DNA of 64,000 nt from Pseudonocardia parietis (GCF_017876315.1 NZ_JAGINU010000001.1:2046001-2110000), one strand, 5' to 3'; shown: positions 25,098 to 34,288, numbered from the stretch's first letter. Numbers and translations are program-made. The notes: a model not told the origin generated them from the sequence alone.

Positions 25098-25886
25098 GTG
25101 AACCAGGTGATCGTCTCGACACCGGAGACCGCGGCCCGGCGGTACTCCCTGTTGCTCACGACCGACGCCGTCGACGTCGCCGCGGCCCAGGCCCTGCGCC
25201 ACCGGGTGTTCGCCGGCGAGCTCGGCGCCACGCTGGACACCCCGGTGCCCGGCCACGACACGGACCGCTTCGACGAGTTCTGCGACCACCTCGTCGTCCG
25301 GGAGGACGCGACCGGCGAGATCGTCGGCACCTACCGGATGCTCCCGCCGCAGCGTGCCCGCGCGGCGGGCGGGCTCTACGCCGACGACGAGTTCGACCTG
25401 ACCCGGCTCGATCCGCTGCGCCCCACGCTGGTGGAGACCGGACGCTCCTGCGTGCACCCCGACCACCGGGCCGGCGCCGTCGTCGGGCTCGTCTGGGCCG
25501 GGATCGCCCGCTACATGCTGCTGACCGGGTACCGCTGGCTGATCGGGTGCGCCAGCGTGCCGCTCGCCGACGGCGGCCTCCTGGCCGCGGGTGTCTGGGA
25601 CACCGTGCGGGCCCGGCACCTCGCGCCCGAGGAGTACCGCACCGCCCCGCACCGCGCCTGGGACCCGGCCTCCGCGCCGCTGCACCGGACCACGACGATG
25701 CCGCCGCTGCTGCGCGGGTATCTGCGCCTGGGTGCCCGGGTGTGCGGGCCGCCCGCGCACGACCCGGACTTCGGCGTCGCCGACTTCCCCGTCCTGCTCG
25801 GGATGGATCACCTCGACCGGCGCTACCTGCGGTTCTTCCTCGGTGACGCGGCCGGGCCGGGGGCGGCAGCAGGGACGGCGACATGA
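25098..25886 (+). CDS. GNAT N-acyltransferase, OlsB-like (ornithine lipid type)
   Basis: 262-aa member of the Acetyltransf_5 family. The conserved path LRHRVFAGELGA, DRFDEFCDHLVV, VGTYRML, DDEFDLTRL and ETGRSCVHPDHR matches OlsB, which N-acylates ornithine from acyl-ACP. The next gene is an OlsA-like O-acyltransferase overlapping by ATGA, so ornithine-lipid (or related acyl-amino-acid lipid) synthesis is the best inference. GTG 25098 gives the usual short N-terminus. The equivalent mycobacterial pair is Rv3027c-Rv3026c. The amino acid acylated is not certain. Confidence 0.78.
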   Translation: MNQVIVSTPETAARRYSLLLTTDAVDVAAAQALRHRVFAGELGATLDTPVPGHDTDRFDEFCDHLVVREDATGEIVGTYRMLPPQRARAAGGLYADDEFDLTRLDPLRPTLVETGRSCVHPDHRAGAVVGLVWAGIARYMLLTGYRWLIGCASVPLADGGLLAAGVWDTVRARHLAPEEYRTAPHRAWDPASAPLHRTTTMPPLLRGYLRLGARVCGPPAHDPDFGVADFPVLLGMDHLDRRYLRFFLGDAAGPGAAAGTAT

Positions 25887-26917
25887 CGCTCGCGGCCGGC
25901 CCGGAACCCGGCCCGGTCGCCGGTGACCCCGCGCCGGCGGGCCGCGAGCGGGGCCTGTTCCGGCGGCGCTTTGCTCTGCTCACCCCGGCGCACCACCCCG
26001 ATCCGGACACCGGTCGCTCTGCTCTGCGCACCGCCACGCACCCCCCGCTGCGTGCCCCGGCCGGTCCGGAGATCGACCACCCCACGCACCCGGCCGTCCC
26101 GCCCGCGTCGGAGCGTCCCGGTGGCCCGTGGGCGACCTGGTCGCCCTGCACCCCGCGGGAGTGCCTGCCGGGCCGGTCGGCGACCGGGTGGTGGCGCCTG
26201 GCGCGCCGGACCGTCGTCCTGCTCGGGGTGCTCGCCGTCGCCGCGGCCGGGGTCCCCGCCGCCGCGCTGCTGGGCGCCCGGGTGTTCGGCGCGGTGCTGC
26301 GCGCCCTGCACCGCGCCGTGCTCGCCGCGGCGGGGGTGCGGCTGGTCGTGCACGGCGGACCGCTCGCGCCGCCGGACGGGCGGGGCGTGCTCGTCGTCGC
26401 CGACCACACGTCCTGGATCGACGTCCCCGCCCTCGGCGCGGTCGGCCCGGTCGCCATGCTCGCCAAGCGCGAAGTGCGGGACTGGCCGCTGATCGGGGCG
26501 CTCGCCGCCCGGACCGGCACCCTGTTCGTGCACCGGGAGGGCCTGTCCCGGCTGCCGGGCACGATCGCCGCGACCGCGGCGGCGCTGCGGGCCGGGGCAC
26601 TGGTCGGGGTCTTCCCGGAGGCGACGACCTGGTGCGGCGCCGCGGGCGGCCCCTACCGGCGGGCACCGTTCCAGGCCGCGATCGACGCCGGCGCCCCCGT
26701 CCGCCCGGTGACGGTCACGCTCCTGACCCCGGACGGCCGCCCGACCACCGCCGCCGCGTTCGTCGGCGAGCAGACCCTGGGCGACACTGTCGGCCGGGTG
26801 CTGCGGTTGCCCGGACTGGTCTGCGAGGTCGTCGTGGGGGAGCTGATCGAACCGGGTCCGGACGACCGGCGGGCGCTCGCCGCACGAGCCCGGGAACGCG
26901 TCCGGCACGGTCGTTAG
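25883..26917 (+). CDS. PlsC-type 1-acylglycerol-phosphate/OlsA-like acyltransferase
   Basis: 344-aa membrane-associated acyltransferase. The HX4D motif HTSWID, the substrate block FVHREG and FPEATT (variant of FPEGT) are present. One hydrophobic segment ([20 protein letters not shown]) precedes the catalytic part. The first ~100 residues are a Pro/Arg/Ala-rich extension not needed for the fold; bases 25965-25994 inside it match a dispersed repeat also found at 48231-48321. ATG 25883 overlaps the upstream TGA, coupling it to the OlsB-like gene. It likely O-acylates the lyso-lipid made by that protein. Confidence 0.82.
   Translation: MTLAAGPEPGPVAGDPAPAGRERGLFRRRFALLTPAHHPDPDTGRSALRTATHPPLRAPAGPEIDHPTHPAVPPASERPGGPWATWSPCTPRECLPGRSATGWWRLARRTVVLLGVLAVAAAGVPAAALLGARVFGAVLRALHRAVLAAAGVRLVVHGGPLAPPDGRGVLVVADHTSWIDVPALGAVGPVAMLAKREVRDWPLIGALAARTGTLFVHREGLSRLPGTIAATAAALRAGALVGVFPEATTWCGAAGGPYRRAPFQAAIDAGAPVRPVTVTLLTPDGRPTTAAAFVGEQTLGDTVGRVLRLPGLVCEVVVGELIEPGPDDRRALAARARERVRHGR
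25965..25994 (+). repeat. Copy of a dispersed repeat inside plsC-like gene
   Basis: CGCTTTGCTCTGC(TC)ACCCCGGCGCACC here differs in two bases from the tandem units at 48231-48321. A weaker second copy follows near 26013. Confidence 0.6.
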
Positions 26918-26976
26918 CACGCTCGGGTACGGGTGAGCGAACCGGTCGCACACGACGGGGATTACCCTGGAGACCG

Positions 26977-28185
26977 ATGACGTACCTGGACCATGCGGCG
27001 ACCACTCCGATGCTGCCCGCCGCCGTCGCCGCGATGAGCGACGCGCTCGGCCGCACCGGCAACGCGTCGTCGCTGCACTCGTCGGGCCGGCGGGCCCGGC
27101 GCGAGGTCGAGGAGGGCCGCGAGCGGATCGCCGAGGCGACCGGTGCGCGCCCGTCCGAGGTCGTGTTCACCACCGGTGGCACCGAGAGCGACAACCTCGC
27201 CGTCAAGGGCCTGTTCTGGGCGCGCCGCACCGCCGATCCCCGCCGTACCCGGGTACTGGTGTCCTCGGTCGAGCACCACGCGGTGCTCGACGCCGCCGAA
27301 TGGCTGGTCGCGCACGAGGGCGCCGGGCTGCGAGTGCTCGACGTCGACGCGGCGGGCCGGGTCCGCCCGGAGACGCTGCGCGCCGCGCTCGCCGAGGACC
27401 CGGACGGGAACGCCCTGGTCTCGGTGATGTGGGCGAACAACGAGGTCGGCACGGTCAACCCGGTGCGCGAGCTGGCCGCGGTGGCGCACGAGTTCGGCGT
27501 CCCGTTCCACACCGATGCGGTGCAGGCCGTCGGGATCCTCGACGTCGACTTCGCCGCGTCCGGCGCCGACGCGCTCACCCTCACCGGGCACAAGCTCGGC
27601 GGCCCGTACGGCGCGGGCGCGCTGCTGCTCGGGCGCGACGTCGACTGCACCCCGCTGCTGCACGGCGGTGGCCAGGAGCGTGACGTCCGGTCCGGCACGC
27701 TCGACGTGCCGTCGCTGGTCGGGCTGTCCACCGCGGTCACCGAGTCGGTCGCGACCGCCCCGCACCGCCGGGTCGAGCTGGCCGCGCTGCGCGACGAGCT
27801 GGTCCGGGCCGTCCGCGCCGAGGTGCCCGACGCCGTCGTCAACGGCGACGCCCTGGACTCCCGGCTGGACGGCGGCCCGGGGCGGCTGCCCGGCAACGCG
27901 CACCTGTCGTTCCCGGGGTGCGAGGGCGACAGCCTGCTGATGCTGCTCGACGCGAACGGCATCGACTGCTCGACCGGTTCCGCGTGCACCGCGGGCGTCG
28001 CGCAGCCCAGCCACGTGCTGCTCGCGATGGGCGCCGACGAGTCCACCGCCCGCGGCTCGCTGCGGTTCTCACTGGGGCACACCAGCACCCGTGAGGACGC
28101 GGTCGCGCTCTCCGGGGCGATCGCCTCGGTCGTGGAGCGCGCGCGGCGAGCAGGCCGTGGCGCCCCCGCAACGGTGACGGGCTGA
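26977..28185 (+). CDS. iscS: Cysteine desulfurase IscS-type
   Basis: 402-aa class V PLP enzyme that takes sulfur from cysteine for Fe-S clusters and tRNA thiolation. Start [18 protein letters not shown] stacks on PLP; Lys206 in LTGHKLGGP is the Schiff-base residue; Cys337 in STGSACTAG is the persulfide cysteine on a short loop. ATG 26977 has TGGAGA nearby. It is followed after 3 bases by mnmA, the acceptor of its sulfur, as in Rv3025c-Rv3024c. Confidence 0.95.
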   Translation: MTYLDHAATTPMLPAAVAAMSDALGRTGNASSLHSSGRRARREVEEGRERIAEATGARPSEVVFTTGGTESDNLAVKGLFWARRTADPRRTRVLVSSVEHHAVLDAAEWLVAHEGAGLRVLDVDAAGRVRPETLRAALAEDPDGNALVSVMWANNEVGTVNPVRELAAVAHEFGVPFHTDAVQAVGILDVDFAASGADALTLTGHKLGGPYGAGALLLGRDVDCTPLLHGGGQERDVRSGTLDVPSLVGLSTAVTESVATAPHRRVELAALRDELVRAVRAEVPDAVVNGDALDSRLDGGPGRLPGNAHLSFPGCEGDSLLMLLDANGIDCSTGSACTAGVAQPSHVLLAMGADESTARGSLRFSLGHTSTREDAVALSGAIASVVERARRAGRGAPATVTG

Positions 28186-28188
28186 GTC

Positions 28189-29271
28189 GTGCGTGTCCTC
28201 GCTGCGATGAGCGGTGGCGTCGACTCCGCGGTGGCCGCCGCGCGGGCGGTCGCCGCCGGGCACGACGTCGTCGGGGTGCACCTGGCGCTGTCCCGCACCC
28301 GCGACGCGATGCGGTCCGGTTCGCGCGGGTGCTGTTCCAAGGAGGACTCGGCGGACGCCGCGCGCACCGCCGACCTGCTCGGCATCCCGTACTACGTGTG
28401 GGACCTGTCCGAGGAGTTCACCCGGGACGTGGTGGACGACTTCGTCGCGGCCTACGCCGCCGGCGAGACCCCGAACCCGTGCCTGCGCTGCAACGAGAAG
28501 ATCAAGTTCGCGGCGGTGCTGGACAAGGCGCTGGCACTGGGGTTCGACGCCGTCTGCACCGGTCACTACGCCCGGCTCGACCCGACGGTGCCGGAACTGC
28601 GCCGGTCGGCCGACGCGGGCAAGGACCAGTCCTACGTGCTCGCCGTGCTGCGCGCCGACCAGCTGCGGCACGCCATGTTCCCGGTCGGTGACACCCCCAA
28701 GCCGCAGATCCGCGCCGAGGCACAACGGCTCGGGCTGCGGGTCGCCGGGAAGCCGGACAGCCACGACATCTGCTTCATCCCCACCGGGGACACCCAGGGG
28801 TTCCTGCGCGAGCAGCTGGGCTCGAGCCCGGGCGAGGTCGTCGACTCGGCCTCCGGGGAGGTGCTCGGTACCCACGACGGCGTGCACGGGTTCACCGTCG
28901 GCCAGCGCAAGGGCCTCGGCATCGACCGGCCCGCCGCCGACGGGCGTCCTCGCTACGTGCTGGGGATCGAGCCGGTCAGCGGCACCGTGCGGGTCGGGCC
29001 GGACTCCGCGCTCGACGTGACCACGATCAGCGCGCGCACCCCCGTGTGGACGTCCGGGGCCGCCCCCGAGGGGCCCTTCGCCTGTGTCGCCCAGGTGCGG
29101 GCGCACGGCGGCATCGCGCCGGCCGAGGTGACCCCGTCCGCCGACGGCGTGACCGTCACCCTCACCGAGCCGCTGCGCGGCGTCGCGCCGGGCCAGGCCG
29201 TCGCCTTCTACCGCCCGTCCGAGGCAGGCGACATCGTCCTCGGCTCGGCCACGGTCACCGCCACCACCTGA
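28189..29271 (+). CDS. mnmA: tRNA-specific 2-thiouridylase MnmA
   Basis: 360-aa cytoplasmic enzyme that makes 2-thiouridine at the wobble position 34 of tRNA Lys/Glu/Gln using sulfur relayed from IscS. The PP-loop ATP site is [11 protein letters not shown] (5-15). The catalytic cysteines are Cys101 in [12 protein letters not shown] and Cys194 in [10 protein letters not shown]. Other landmarks: [11 protein letters not shown] and the C-terminal beta-barrel. GTG 28189 follows the iscS stop by 3 bases, so the genes form one unit. No convincing gene was seen in 29272-29460. Confidence 0.95.
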   Translation: MRVLAAMSGGVDSAVAAARAVAAGHDVVGVHLALSRTRDAMRSGSRGCCSKEDSADAARTADLLGIPYYVWDLSEEFTRDVVDDFVAAYAAGETPNPCLRCNEKIKFAAVLDKALALGFDAVCTGHYARLDPTVPELRRSADAGKDQSYVLAVLRADQLRHAMFPVGDTPKPQIRAEAQRLGLRVAGKPDSHDICFIPTGDTQGFLREQLGSSPGEVVDSASGEVLGTHDGVHGFTVGQRKGLGIDRPAADGRPRYVLGIEPVSGTVRVGPDSALDVTTISARTPVWTSGAAPEGPFACVAQVRAHGGIAPAEVTPSADGVTVTLTEPLRGVAPGQAVAFYRPSEAGDIVLGSATVTATT

Positions 29272-29460
29272 GGCGCACGGCTCTCCTGCCGGCCGCGCCC
29301 CGCGACATCGACTGTCTGCACCAGGAGCTGACCCAGCCGGAGCGGACGGACGAGATCGCGGAGGTGCTGCGGGCAGGGCTGCGATGACTTTTTCCGGACC
29401 TGGGGGTCTGCCCTTCCGACAGCGATGATCAGAGATCACCGAACGGGAGCAGGTAGCACC

Positions 29461-30108
29461 ATGACGCAGCTGCTGCGGGTCCAGAACTTCACCGTCTCGA
29501 GCGACGGATTCGGCGCGGGCGAGGGGCAGAGCCTGGAGCGGCCCTTCGGCCACGCCGATCCGATGAGCTTGATGAGCTGGGCCGGCACCACGGCCAGCTG
29601 GAAGATGCGGACGGAGCCGGGCGGCAGCCGCGGACTGGACGACTACTTCATCCGCGACTACGACCACAACGTCGGCGCCGAGATCATGGGCCGCAACAAG
29701 TTCGGCCCGCAGCGCGGCGCCTGGGAGAACGAGGAGTGGCAGGGCTGGTGGGGCGACGAGCCCCCCTTCCACACCCCGGTCTTCGTCATGACCCACCACA
29801 CCCGCCCGTCCTTCACCTTGTCGGACACAACCTTCCATTTCGTCGACGATGCCCCCGCCAAGGTCCTGGAGGCGGCGAAGGAGGCGGCCCGGGGCAAGGA
29901 CGTCCGCGTCGGTGGCGGCGCCACGACCATCCGCGACTTCCTGGAGGCGGACCTGGTGGACACCTTGCACGTGGTGGTGGTCCCATCGATCACGCTCGGA
30001 TCCGGTGCCCGCCTGTGGAAGTCCCCGGACGAGCTGACCGACCGCTTCCACCTCGACGTGGTCCCCAGCCCGAGCGGGGTGGTGCACCACCTGTTCTGGC
30101 GGAAGTAA
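29461..30108 (+). CDS. Dihydrofolate reductase family (RibD C-terminal-like) protein
   Basis: 215-aa protein of the RibD_C/DHFR superfamily. It starts MTQLLRVQNFTVSSDGFG, has the NADPH-binding region VGAEIMGRNKFGP, and ends with DVRVGGGATTIRDFLEADLVDTL followed by the strand LHVVVVPSITLGSGARL. Such stand-alone proteins are reductases of unknown substrate and are not known to replace FolA. ATG 29461 lies after GGAGCAGG; the longer frame from 29425 is not supported. It is monocistronic. Confidence 0.85.
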   Translation: MTQLLRVQNFTVSSDGFGAGEGQSLERPFGHADPMSLMSWAGTTASWKMRTEPGGSRGLDDYFIRDYDHNVGAEIMGRNKFGPQRGAWENEEWQGWWGDEPPFHTPVFVMTHHTRPSFTLSDTTFHFVDDAPAKVLEAAKEAARGKDVRVGGGATTIRDFLEADLVDTLHVVVVPSITLGSGARLWKSPDELTDRFHLDVVPSPSGVVHHLFWRK

Positions 30109-30321
30109 CGCGCTGACGCCACAGCCCCGTAACGTCCTCCCACCCCGGCCAACGACCCACCGCAGGGACATGGGCACGACACCGCGTCAGCACGCTCACG
30201 CCGTGATCATTCTCAGCGCCAACCGCTGTGCCGATGTTCCTCGAGGCCGGTCGCACGCCACCGCTCACGAACGCTGCCCGCCGGCATCGCGACGGCCGCC
30301 GGTCCCGTCAGCGACGCCGAC

Positions 30322-30369
30322 GAGAGCAGTGCTCTTGCTTTTGCAGTCAACGTGGTGAACACTGCTCTC
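30322..30369 (+). promoter_or_regulatory. Palindromic operator region before the F420-type reductase gene
   Basis: GAGAGCAGTG (30322-30331) is perfectly inverted as CACTGCTCTC (30360-30369), and AGAGCA-G-TGCTCT is itself palindromic. The right arm touches the ATG at 30370. The pattern resembles TetR operators; no TetR gene lies nearby. As RNA the two arms would close a hairpin over the start. Confidence 0.5.
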
Positions 30370-30834
30370 ATGACGAAGCAGCGCTCTGACTCTCGATACC
30401 TCGCCCCCGGCCGCGCCACCCGATACCTGCTGAACCCGCTGGTCGCCGGGCTGACCCGGCTCGGGCTCCCGCTCGCCGGCTCGGCCGTGCTCGGTGTCCG
30501 CGGACGCCGGTCCGGGACGGTCCGGACGACCCCGGTGAACCCGCTGCGGCTCGACGGCGCCCGCTACCTCGTCGCCGCGCGCGGGGAGACCCAGTGGGTG
30601 CGGAACCTGCGGGTCGCGGGGGAGGCGGAGCTGACGGTCGGCCGCCGGACGGAGCGGGTCGCGGCCGCCGAGCTGACCGCACCCGCCGACGCCGTCCCGG
30701 TGCTGCGCGACTACCTGCGGCGCTGGGGCTGGGAGGTCGGCGCGTTCTTCGACGGTGTCGGGGCCGGCTCGTCCGACGAGGAGCTGGCCGCCGCCGCGTC
30801 CCGGCATCCGGTGTTCGTGCTGACCACGCCGTGA
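30370..30834 (+). CDS. DDN/F420-type nitroreductase family protein
   Basis: 154-aa deazaflavin-dependent (F420) oxidoreductase-like protein. Typical features: the N-terminal basic helix ATRYLLNPLVAGLTRLG, GVRGRRSGTVRTTPVN as the cofactor phosphate-binding region, and YLVAARGETQWVRNLR. Family members reduce quinones or nitro compounds or serve unknown redox roles. ATG 30370 abuts an inverted repeat, so expression may be tightly controlled. GTG 30352 in frame is an alternative start lying inside the palindrome region. Confidence 0.8.
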   Translation: MTKQRSDSRYLAPGRATRYLLNPLVAGLTRLGLPLAGSAVLGVRGRRSGTVRTTPVNPLRLDGARYLVAARGETQWVRNLRVAGEAELTVGRRTERVAAAELTAPADAVPVLRDYLRRWGWEVGAFFDGVGAGSSDEELAAAASRHPVFVLTTP

Positions 30835-30954
30835 CGATCCGCGTCCGGGGAGCGGGGCGTGCGGAATACGCACCGCACACTCCCAGGACGGGGATCATGC
30901 TCCGGCCGGAGGCCCGAGGGGTCGCGCGACGCCGGGAAGGGGGAGACTGGTGGG

Positions 30955-32106
30955 GTGAGTTCTGACGACCCGCTGGCCGCTGCACTCGCCGCCGCCGGAC
31001 TGGGCGGCGTGCAGCCCGGCGACACCCGGCCCCCCGAACCCCGTATCGAGGTCGTGAGCGACGATCCTGCGGAGCCCACCGGCCCGCGCGAGCTGTGGCC
31101 CGAGGGCATCGGCACCGGCGTCGGGTCGCTGCCCGGCACGGACCCGCGGGAGGCCTCCGCGCTGGTCACGGGGGAGACGCCGGAGTTCCCCGCGTTCCCC
31201 GAGCTTCCCGCCCGCGGGGTGGGTGCCGACATGATCGGCCGTACCGCGGGGCTACTGGTGGACCTCGCCGTCGAGGTCGTCCCGACGGGCTGGCGGGTGA
31301 CCGCGCGGACGGGCCGCGACCTGCGCCGCGCCCGCGACCTCCTGGCCGGCGATCTCGACGCCTTCGACGACGCCTGCGACCGGATCCGCCCGCACTGGGT
31401 CAAGATCCAGGTCGCGGGACCGTGGACCCTCGCGGCGTCGGTGGAGCTGGCGTCCGGGCACCGCGTGCTCACCGACCGCGGGGCCGTCCGCGAGTTCGCG
31501 GCGAGCCTGGGCGAGGGGCTGCGCGCGCACGTCGCGGAGGTCGCCGAGCGGACCGGTGCGACGGTCGTCGTCCAGCTCGACGAGCCCGGCCTGCCCGCGG
31601 TGATCGCCGGCTCGCTGTCCACGGCATCGGGCTACGGCACCGTCCGCGCGGTCCGCGCGCCGGACGCCCAGGACCTGCTGCGCGACCTGATCTCCGGGAT
31701 CGCCGCACCGGTCGTCGTGCACTGCTGCGCGGACCGGCCGCCGATCCGGTTGCTCGCGGGTGCCGGTGCGGCGGCCGTCGCGATCGACGCGACCCGGCCC
31801 GCGTTCACCGGGACGACCGCCGAGCCCCGTGCGCTCGACGCGATCGGGGAGACCTGGGACGAGGGCGTGCCGCTGCTGCTCGGGTTGCTGCCCGGCACGG
31901 CGCCGGAGCGCGAACCGGCCATCGGTGACCTCGCCCGCGCCGGCTACGACCTCGCCGACCGGCTCGGGTTCGACCGTCGGCGGCTCGCCCGCCTCGCCGT
32001 CCCGACGCCGGCCTGCGGGCTCGCCGGGGCCACGCCGGACTGGGCGCGGCGGGCGCTCACGCTGTCCCGTGAACTCGGCAAGGCGTTCGCCGACCCGGAC
32101 GAGTAG
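30955..32106 (+). CDS. Methionine synthase-like (MetE C-terminal fold) protein, Rv3015c-like
   Basis: 383-aa protein with a UROD/MetE-like barrel. It contains GIGTGVGSLPGTDPREA, WVKIQVAGPWTLAASVEL, VVVQLDEPGLPAV, VVHCCADRPP and PTPACGLAGATPDWARRAL, which recall the vitamin B12-independent methionine synthase C-terminal domain. The full MetE zinc set is incomplete, so methionine synthesis is not claimed. GTG 30955 has GGGGGAGA seven bases upstream. In M. tuberculosis a similar gene (Rv3015c) lies next to ligA; here an island of about 8 kb separates them. Confidence 0.78.
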   Translation: MSSDDPLAAALAAAGLGGVQPGDTRPPEPRIEVVSDDPAEPTGPRELWPEGIGTGVGSLPGTDPREASALVTGETPEFPAFPELPARGVGADMIGRTAGLLVDLAVEVVPTGWRVTARTGRDLRRARDLLAGDLDAFDDACDRIRPHWVKIQVAGPWTLAASVELASGHRVLTDRGAVREFAASLGEGLRAHVAEVAERTGATVVVQLDEPGLPAVIAGSLSTASGYGTVRAVRAPDAQDLLRDLISGIAAPVVVHCCADRPPIRLLAGAGAAAVAIDATRPAFTGTTAEPRALDAIGETWDEGVPLLLGLLPGTAPEREPAIGDLARAGYDLADRLGFDRRRLARLAVPTPACGLAGATPDWARRALTLSRELGKAFADPDE

Positions 32107-32411
32107 CGGAAACCAGTGCCTCGTCCGAGACGGTTGGCGTTGTAACCGAGCAGGGGTCGCCGCACTGAACCCAACATGGAGCGGCCGCCGTCCTCCGAAG
32201 TCCGGCCCCACGCCTGCGAGCTCGTCTGGCGGGTCGCCCGCACCCCGGCCCGCACGAGGCTGGTTCCCCAGCGGCCGTCCGGCCCACCTGCGGGCGACCT
32301 ACAACCGCTACGGCGGGGTCCGGCGCATGCTCGCTCGCCGGCTGTTCTGCCGGCTACGCGGCTACTTCACCCTCGGCGGCAGCGACACCCTTCCTACACC
32401 GCGGCCCGCGG
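32107..32411. other. Intergenic stretch without a recognisable gene
   Basis: About 300 bases at the left border of the accessory island. Several short frames cross it, but none has a ribosome-binding site or recognisable product. It may hold decayed sequence from the insertion event. Confidence 0.4.
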
Positions 32412-33662
32412 TCACGAGTACCAGGTCGGTTCCGGCAGCTCGTCGCGCAGCAGGCGCGCCCCGACCTCGCGCCGCTTGTAGGCGACGGGGTCGTGCAGGG
32501 TGTGGGTGCGGATGTTGCGCCAGAACCGGTCGAAGCCGAGACCCGCGGCCGTCGCCCGCGCGCCGAGCCCCTCGAAGATCCCGCCGGTGATCTCCAGCGC
32601 GACCTCGGTCGCCCGCGCCTTCACCGCTGCGACCCGCACCTCGTGCTCGCCCCGCTGCTGCTCGGTGACGTTCCATGCGTCCCGGTGCAGCGCGAGACCC
32701 TCGGTGGCGACGGCGTCGGCGAGCGCCTCGGCCGCCCAGAGCTTCGACTGGTAGTCGCCGTAGAGGTCGAGCTGGTACGGCTCGTCGACGGCCCGGTCGT
32801 GACCGCCGTGCAGCCACGGCCGGGTCACCGTGCGGGTGTATTCGGCGCCGGTCTCCAGCGCGCCCCGGGCGATGCCGAGGTAGAAGCTGACGAACACCAG
32901 CTGGATCGTCGGGACGTTGAGCGTGTTGTAGACCCGCGGCTGGAACGTCTTGTCCACGAAGCCCGCCGCGGACGCCCACGGCACCCGCACGTCGGTGATC
33001 GTGACGCTGCCGCTCTCGGTGAGCCGCTGGCCGATGTTGTCCCAGTCGTCGTGGAACACGATGCCGTCCTGGGCGCTGGGCACGACCGCGAACACGTGGG
33101 TGTCGGTGCCCTCCAGGACGCCCTCCAGCACGGTCACGTCGGAGACCCGGCTGCCGGTGGAGAACGACTTCCGCCCGGTGTAGACGATCTCGTCGCCGTC
33201 GTCGCGGATGCGCAGGTCCAGGTCGCGCGGGTTGACCGCACCGCCGAAGAACCAGCGGTTGCGGGTGGCGTCGGCCTCCACGGCCTCGATCTGCTCGGGC
33301 GTGCCGACCAGCCGGGCGGCCCAGAACCACAGCAGGTGGTAGCCGAGCAGCTGGCCGATGGAGCCGTCGCCGGCGGCGACCTCGCGGATCACCCGGTAGG
33401 CGGTCGGCCACTCCTGGCCCCCGCCGCCGTGCTCGACCGGGCCGAGTAGCGTGACCAGGCCGGACTCCTTGAGCAGGGCGACCTCGTCGTAGGGCGTGGC
33501 GCCGGCGCGGTCGCGGGCGGCGGCGTCGCGCTCCAGGATGTCCCGGACCGCGCGGGCCCGCTCCAGCCAGCCGGCCTCGTCGGACGGGATGGGCGCGGCC
33601 GACCAGTCGATCACCTCGGTGACGGTGGTGGTGGGGCCGGGACGGTTCTCGGTCGTGGTCAT
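32412..33662 (-). CDS. Acyl-CoA dehydrogenase-fold flavin monooxygenase (DszC/SfnB-like)
   Basis: 416-aa member of the DszC/SfnB branch of the acyl-CoA dehydrogenase superfamily; these FMNH2-dependent monooxygenases act on sulfur compounds (dibenzothiophene, dimethylsulfone). Marks: LLGPVEHGGGGQEWPTAYR, GSIGQLLGYHLLW, TGRKSFSTGSRVSD, and the end FRNIRTHTLHDPVAYKRRE-like segment (here FWRNIRTHTLHDPVAYK). ATG 33662 has GAGGAG seven bases upstream. A cysteine-type leader peptide lies 163 bases upstream on the same strand, so sulfur limitation probably controls it. A flavin reductase is not adjacent. Confidence 0.82.
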   Translation of the reverse strand: MTTTENRPGPTTTVTEVIDWSAAPIPSDEAGWLERARAVRDILERDAAARDRAGATPYDEVALLKESGLVTLLGPVEHGGGGQEWPTAYRVIREVAAGDGSIGQLLGYHLLWFWAARLVGTPEQIEAVEADATRNRWFFGGAVNPRDLDLRIRDDGDEIVYTGRKSFSTGSRVSDVTVLEGVLEGTDTHVFAVVPSAQDGIVFHDDWDNIGQRLTESGSVTITDVRVPWASAAGFVDKTFQPRVYNTLNVPTIQLVFVSFYLGIARGALETGAEYTRTVTRPWLHGGHDRAVDEPYQLDLYGDYQSKLWAAEALADAVATEGLALHRDAWNVTEQQRGEHEVRVAAVKARATEVALEITGGIFEGLGARATAAGLGFDRFWRNIRTHTLHDPVAYKRREVGARLLRDELPEPTWYS

Positions 33663-33825
33663 GACAGAACTCCTCGGTCAGGAGGGCCCACCGGACACCG
33701 GAACGCGCAGAACGGCGCGGACACGGTCCGGCAGGCGGTTCGACGGTGCCGGACGATCACCGGTGGACGCGGGAGACGTCACCGGCCGCGGCACGCCCGG
33801 GACGGGCACGTGGCGCGGGAGCCGG

Positions 33826-33897
33826 TCAGCGACAGCCGGAGGAGTTCACACGGGCCAGGTCGACGTGGCGTCGACGGGTGAGCCAGGTGAACAGCAC
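33826..33897 (-). CDS. Putative sulfur-responsive leader peptide, 23 aa
   Basis: GTG 33897 to TGA 33826 encodes a peptide with the core LTRRRHVDLARVNSSGCR. It matches the actinobacterial putative leader peptide family (RRHVDLxRV...C) found ahead of cysteine and sulfur-assimilation genes, with a Cys codon (TGT) near the end. Ribosome stalling at that codon would report low cysteine and change expression of the downstream DszC/SfnB-like gene. The mechanism is inferred from the family. Confidence 0.75.
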   Translation of the reverse strand: MLFTWLTRRRHVDLARVNSSGCR

Positions 33898-33916
33898 GGG
33901 GCAAGTGTTCGTGGTT

Positions 33917-33939
33917 CCCGCCGGCGAGTCAACGGCGGG
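33917..33939 (-). promoter_or_regulatory. 7-bp hairpin upstream of the leader peptide
   Basis: CCCGCCG and CGGCGGG flank a 9-base loop 20 bases before the leader start. It could be part of the leader RNA fold. The stretch 33940-34119 shows only a faint coding-like minus-strand frame (SDVLRSLADIWQP) with no start signal. Confidence 0.35.
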
Positions 33940-34119
33940 TTGCTCGGAGTGGGACGGGTGCGCGCCTGTCCGGACACGCCCGGACTCCCTCGGAATGTCC
34001 TTGGCCCGGCCGGTTGCCAGATGTCGGCCAGGGACCGCAGCACGTCGGAGAGCAGCAGATGGCCGTCGGCTTCCGCCGGTAGCTCGGGCGTCGACGTCGC
34101 CGACGGGCGATCCAGGAGA

Positions 34120-34125
34120 TACGGT
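34120..34125 (+). promoter_or_regulatory. -10 box of the TPP-riboswitch transcript
   Basis: TACGGT, placing the transcription start at about 34132, exactly at the first base pairs of riboswitch helix P1. Confidence 0.5.
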
Positions 34126-34130
34126 GATCG

Positions 34131-34221
34131 GTGTGACACGGGGTGCTGCCGGTCCGTCCGGCAGCTGAGACGAGACCCGTCGAACCTGATCCAGTTCGTA
34201 CTGGCGAAGGGAATGTCACAC
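34131..34221 (+). ncRNA. TPP (THI-box) riboswitch
   Basis: All conserved THI-box parts are in order: GGGGTGC (34140-34146), the P3 stem TGCCGG/CCGGCA, CTGAGA (34165-34170), ACCC, then GAACCTGATCC-AGTT and ACTGGCGAAGGGAA to 34213. Helix P1 is closed by GTGTGAC (34131-34137) and GTCACAC (34215-34221), seven perfect pairs. It lies on the same strand as, and 67 bases upstream of, the SDR start. It binds thiamin pyrophosphate and should control the SDR-monooxygenase unit. Confidence 0.95.
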
Positions 34222-34248
34222 GGCGCAACATCGGTCCGTCCGAGTGCA

Positions 34249-34280
34249 CCGTGCGGCAGGCCCTCGCCCCGCACGGGAGG
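34249..34280 (+). promoter_or_regulatory. Candidate SD-sequestering hairpin of the riboswitch
   Basis: CCGTGCGG (34249-34256) pairs perfectly with CCGCACGG (34269-34276), which takes up the first bases of the Shine-Dalgarno GGGAGG (34275-34280) of the SDR gene. CACACGG (34217-34223), overlapping the 3' strand of P1, could pair with the same left arm with one mismatch. TPP binding would therefore favour the sequestering hairpin: a translational OFF switch (inference). Confidence 0.5.
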
Positions 34281-34288
34281 AACGATGC

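Noticed and set aside
29272..29387. Short frame ending TDEIAEVLRAGLR
   Set aside because: No start codon with a ribosome-binding site and no recognised family; not annotated as a gene.
32107..32411. Possible transposase or integrase remnant at the island border
   Set aside because: No inverted repeats, target duplication or recognisable catalytic motif could be seen.
33940..34119. Faint coding-like minus-strand frame (SDVLRSLADIWQP)
   Set aside because: No start signal or recognisable domain, and it lies between two regulatory leaders; at most a gene remnant.
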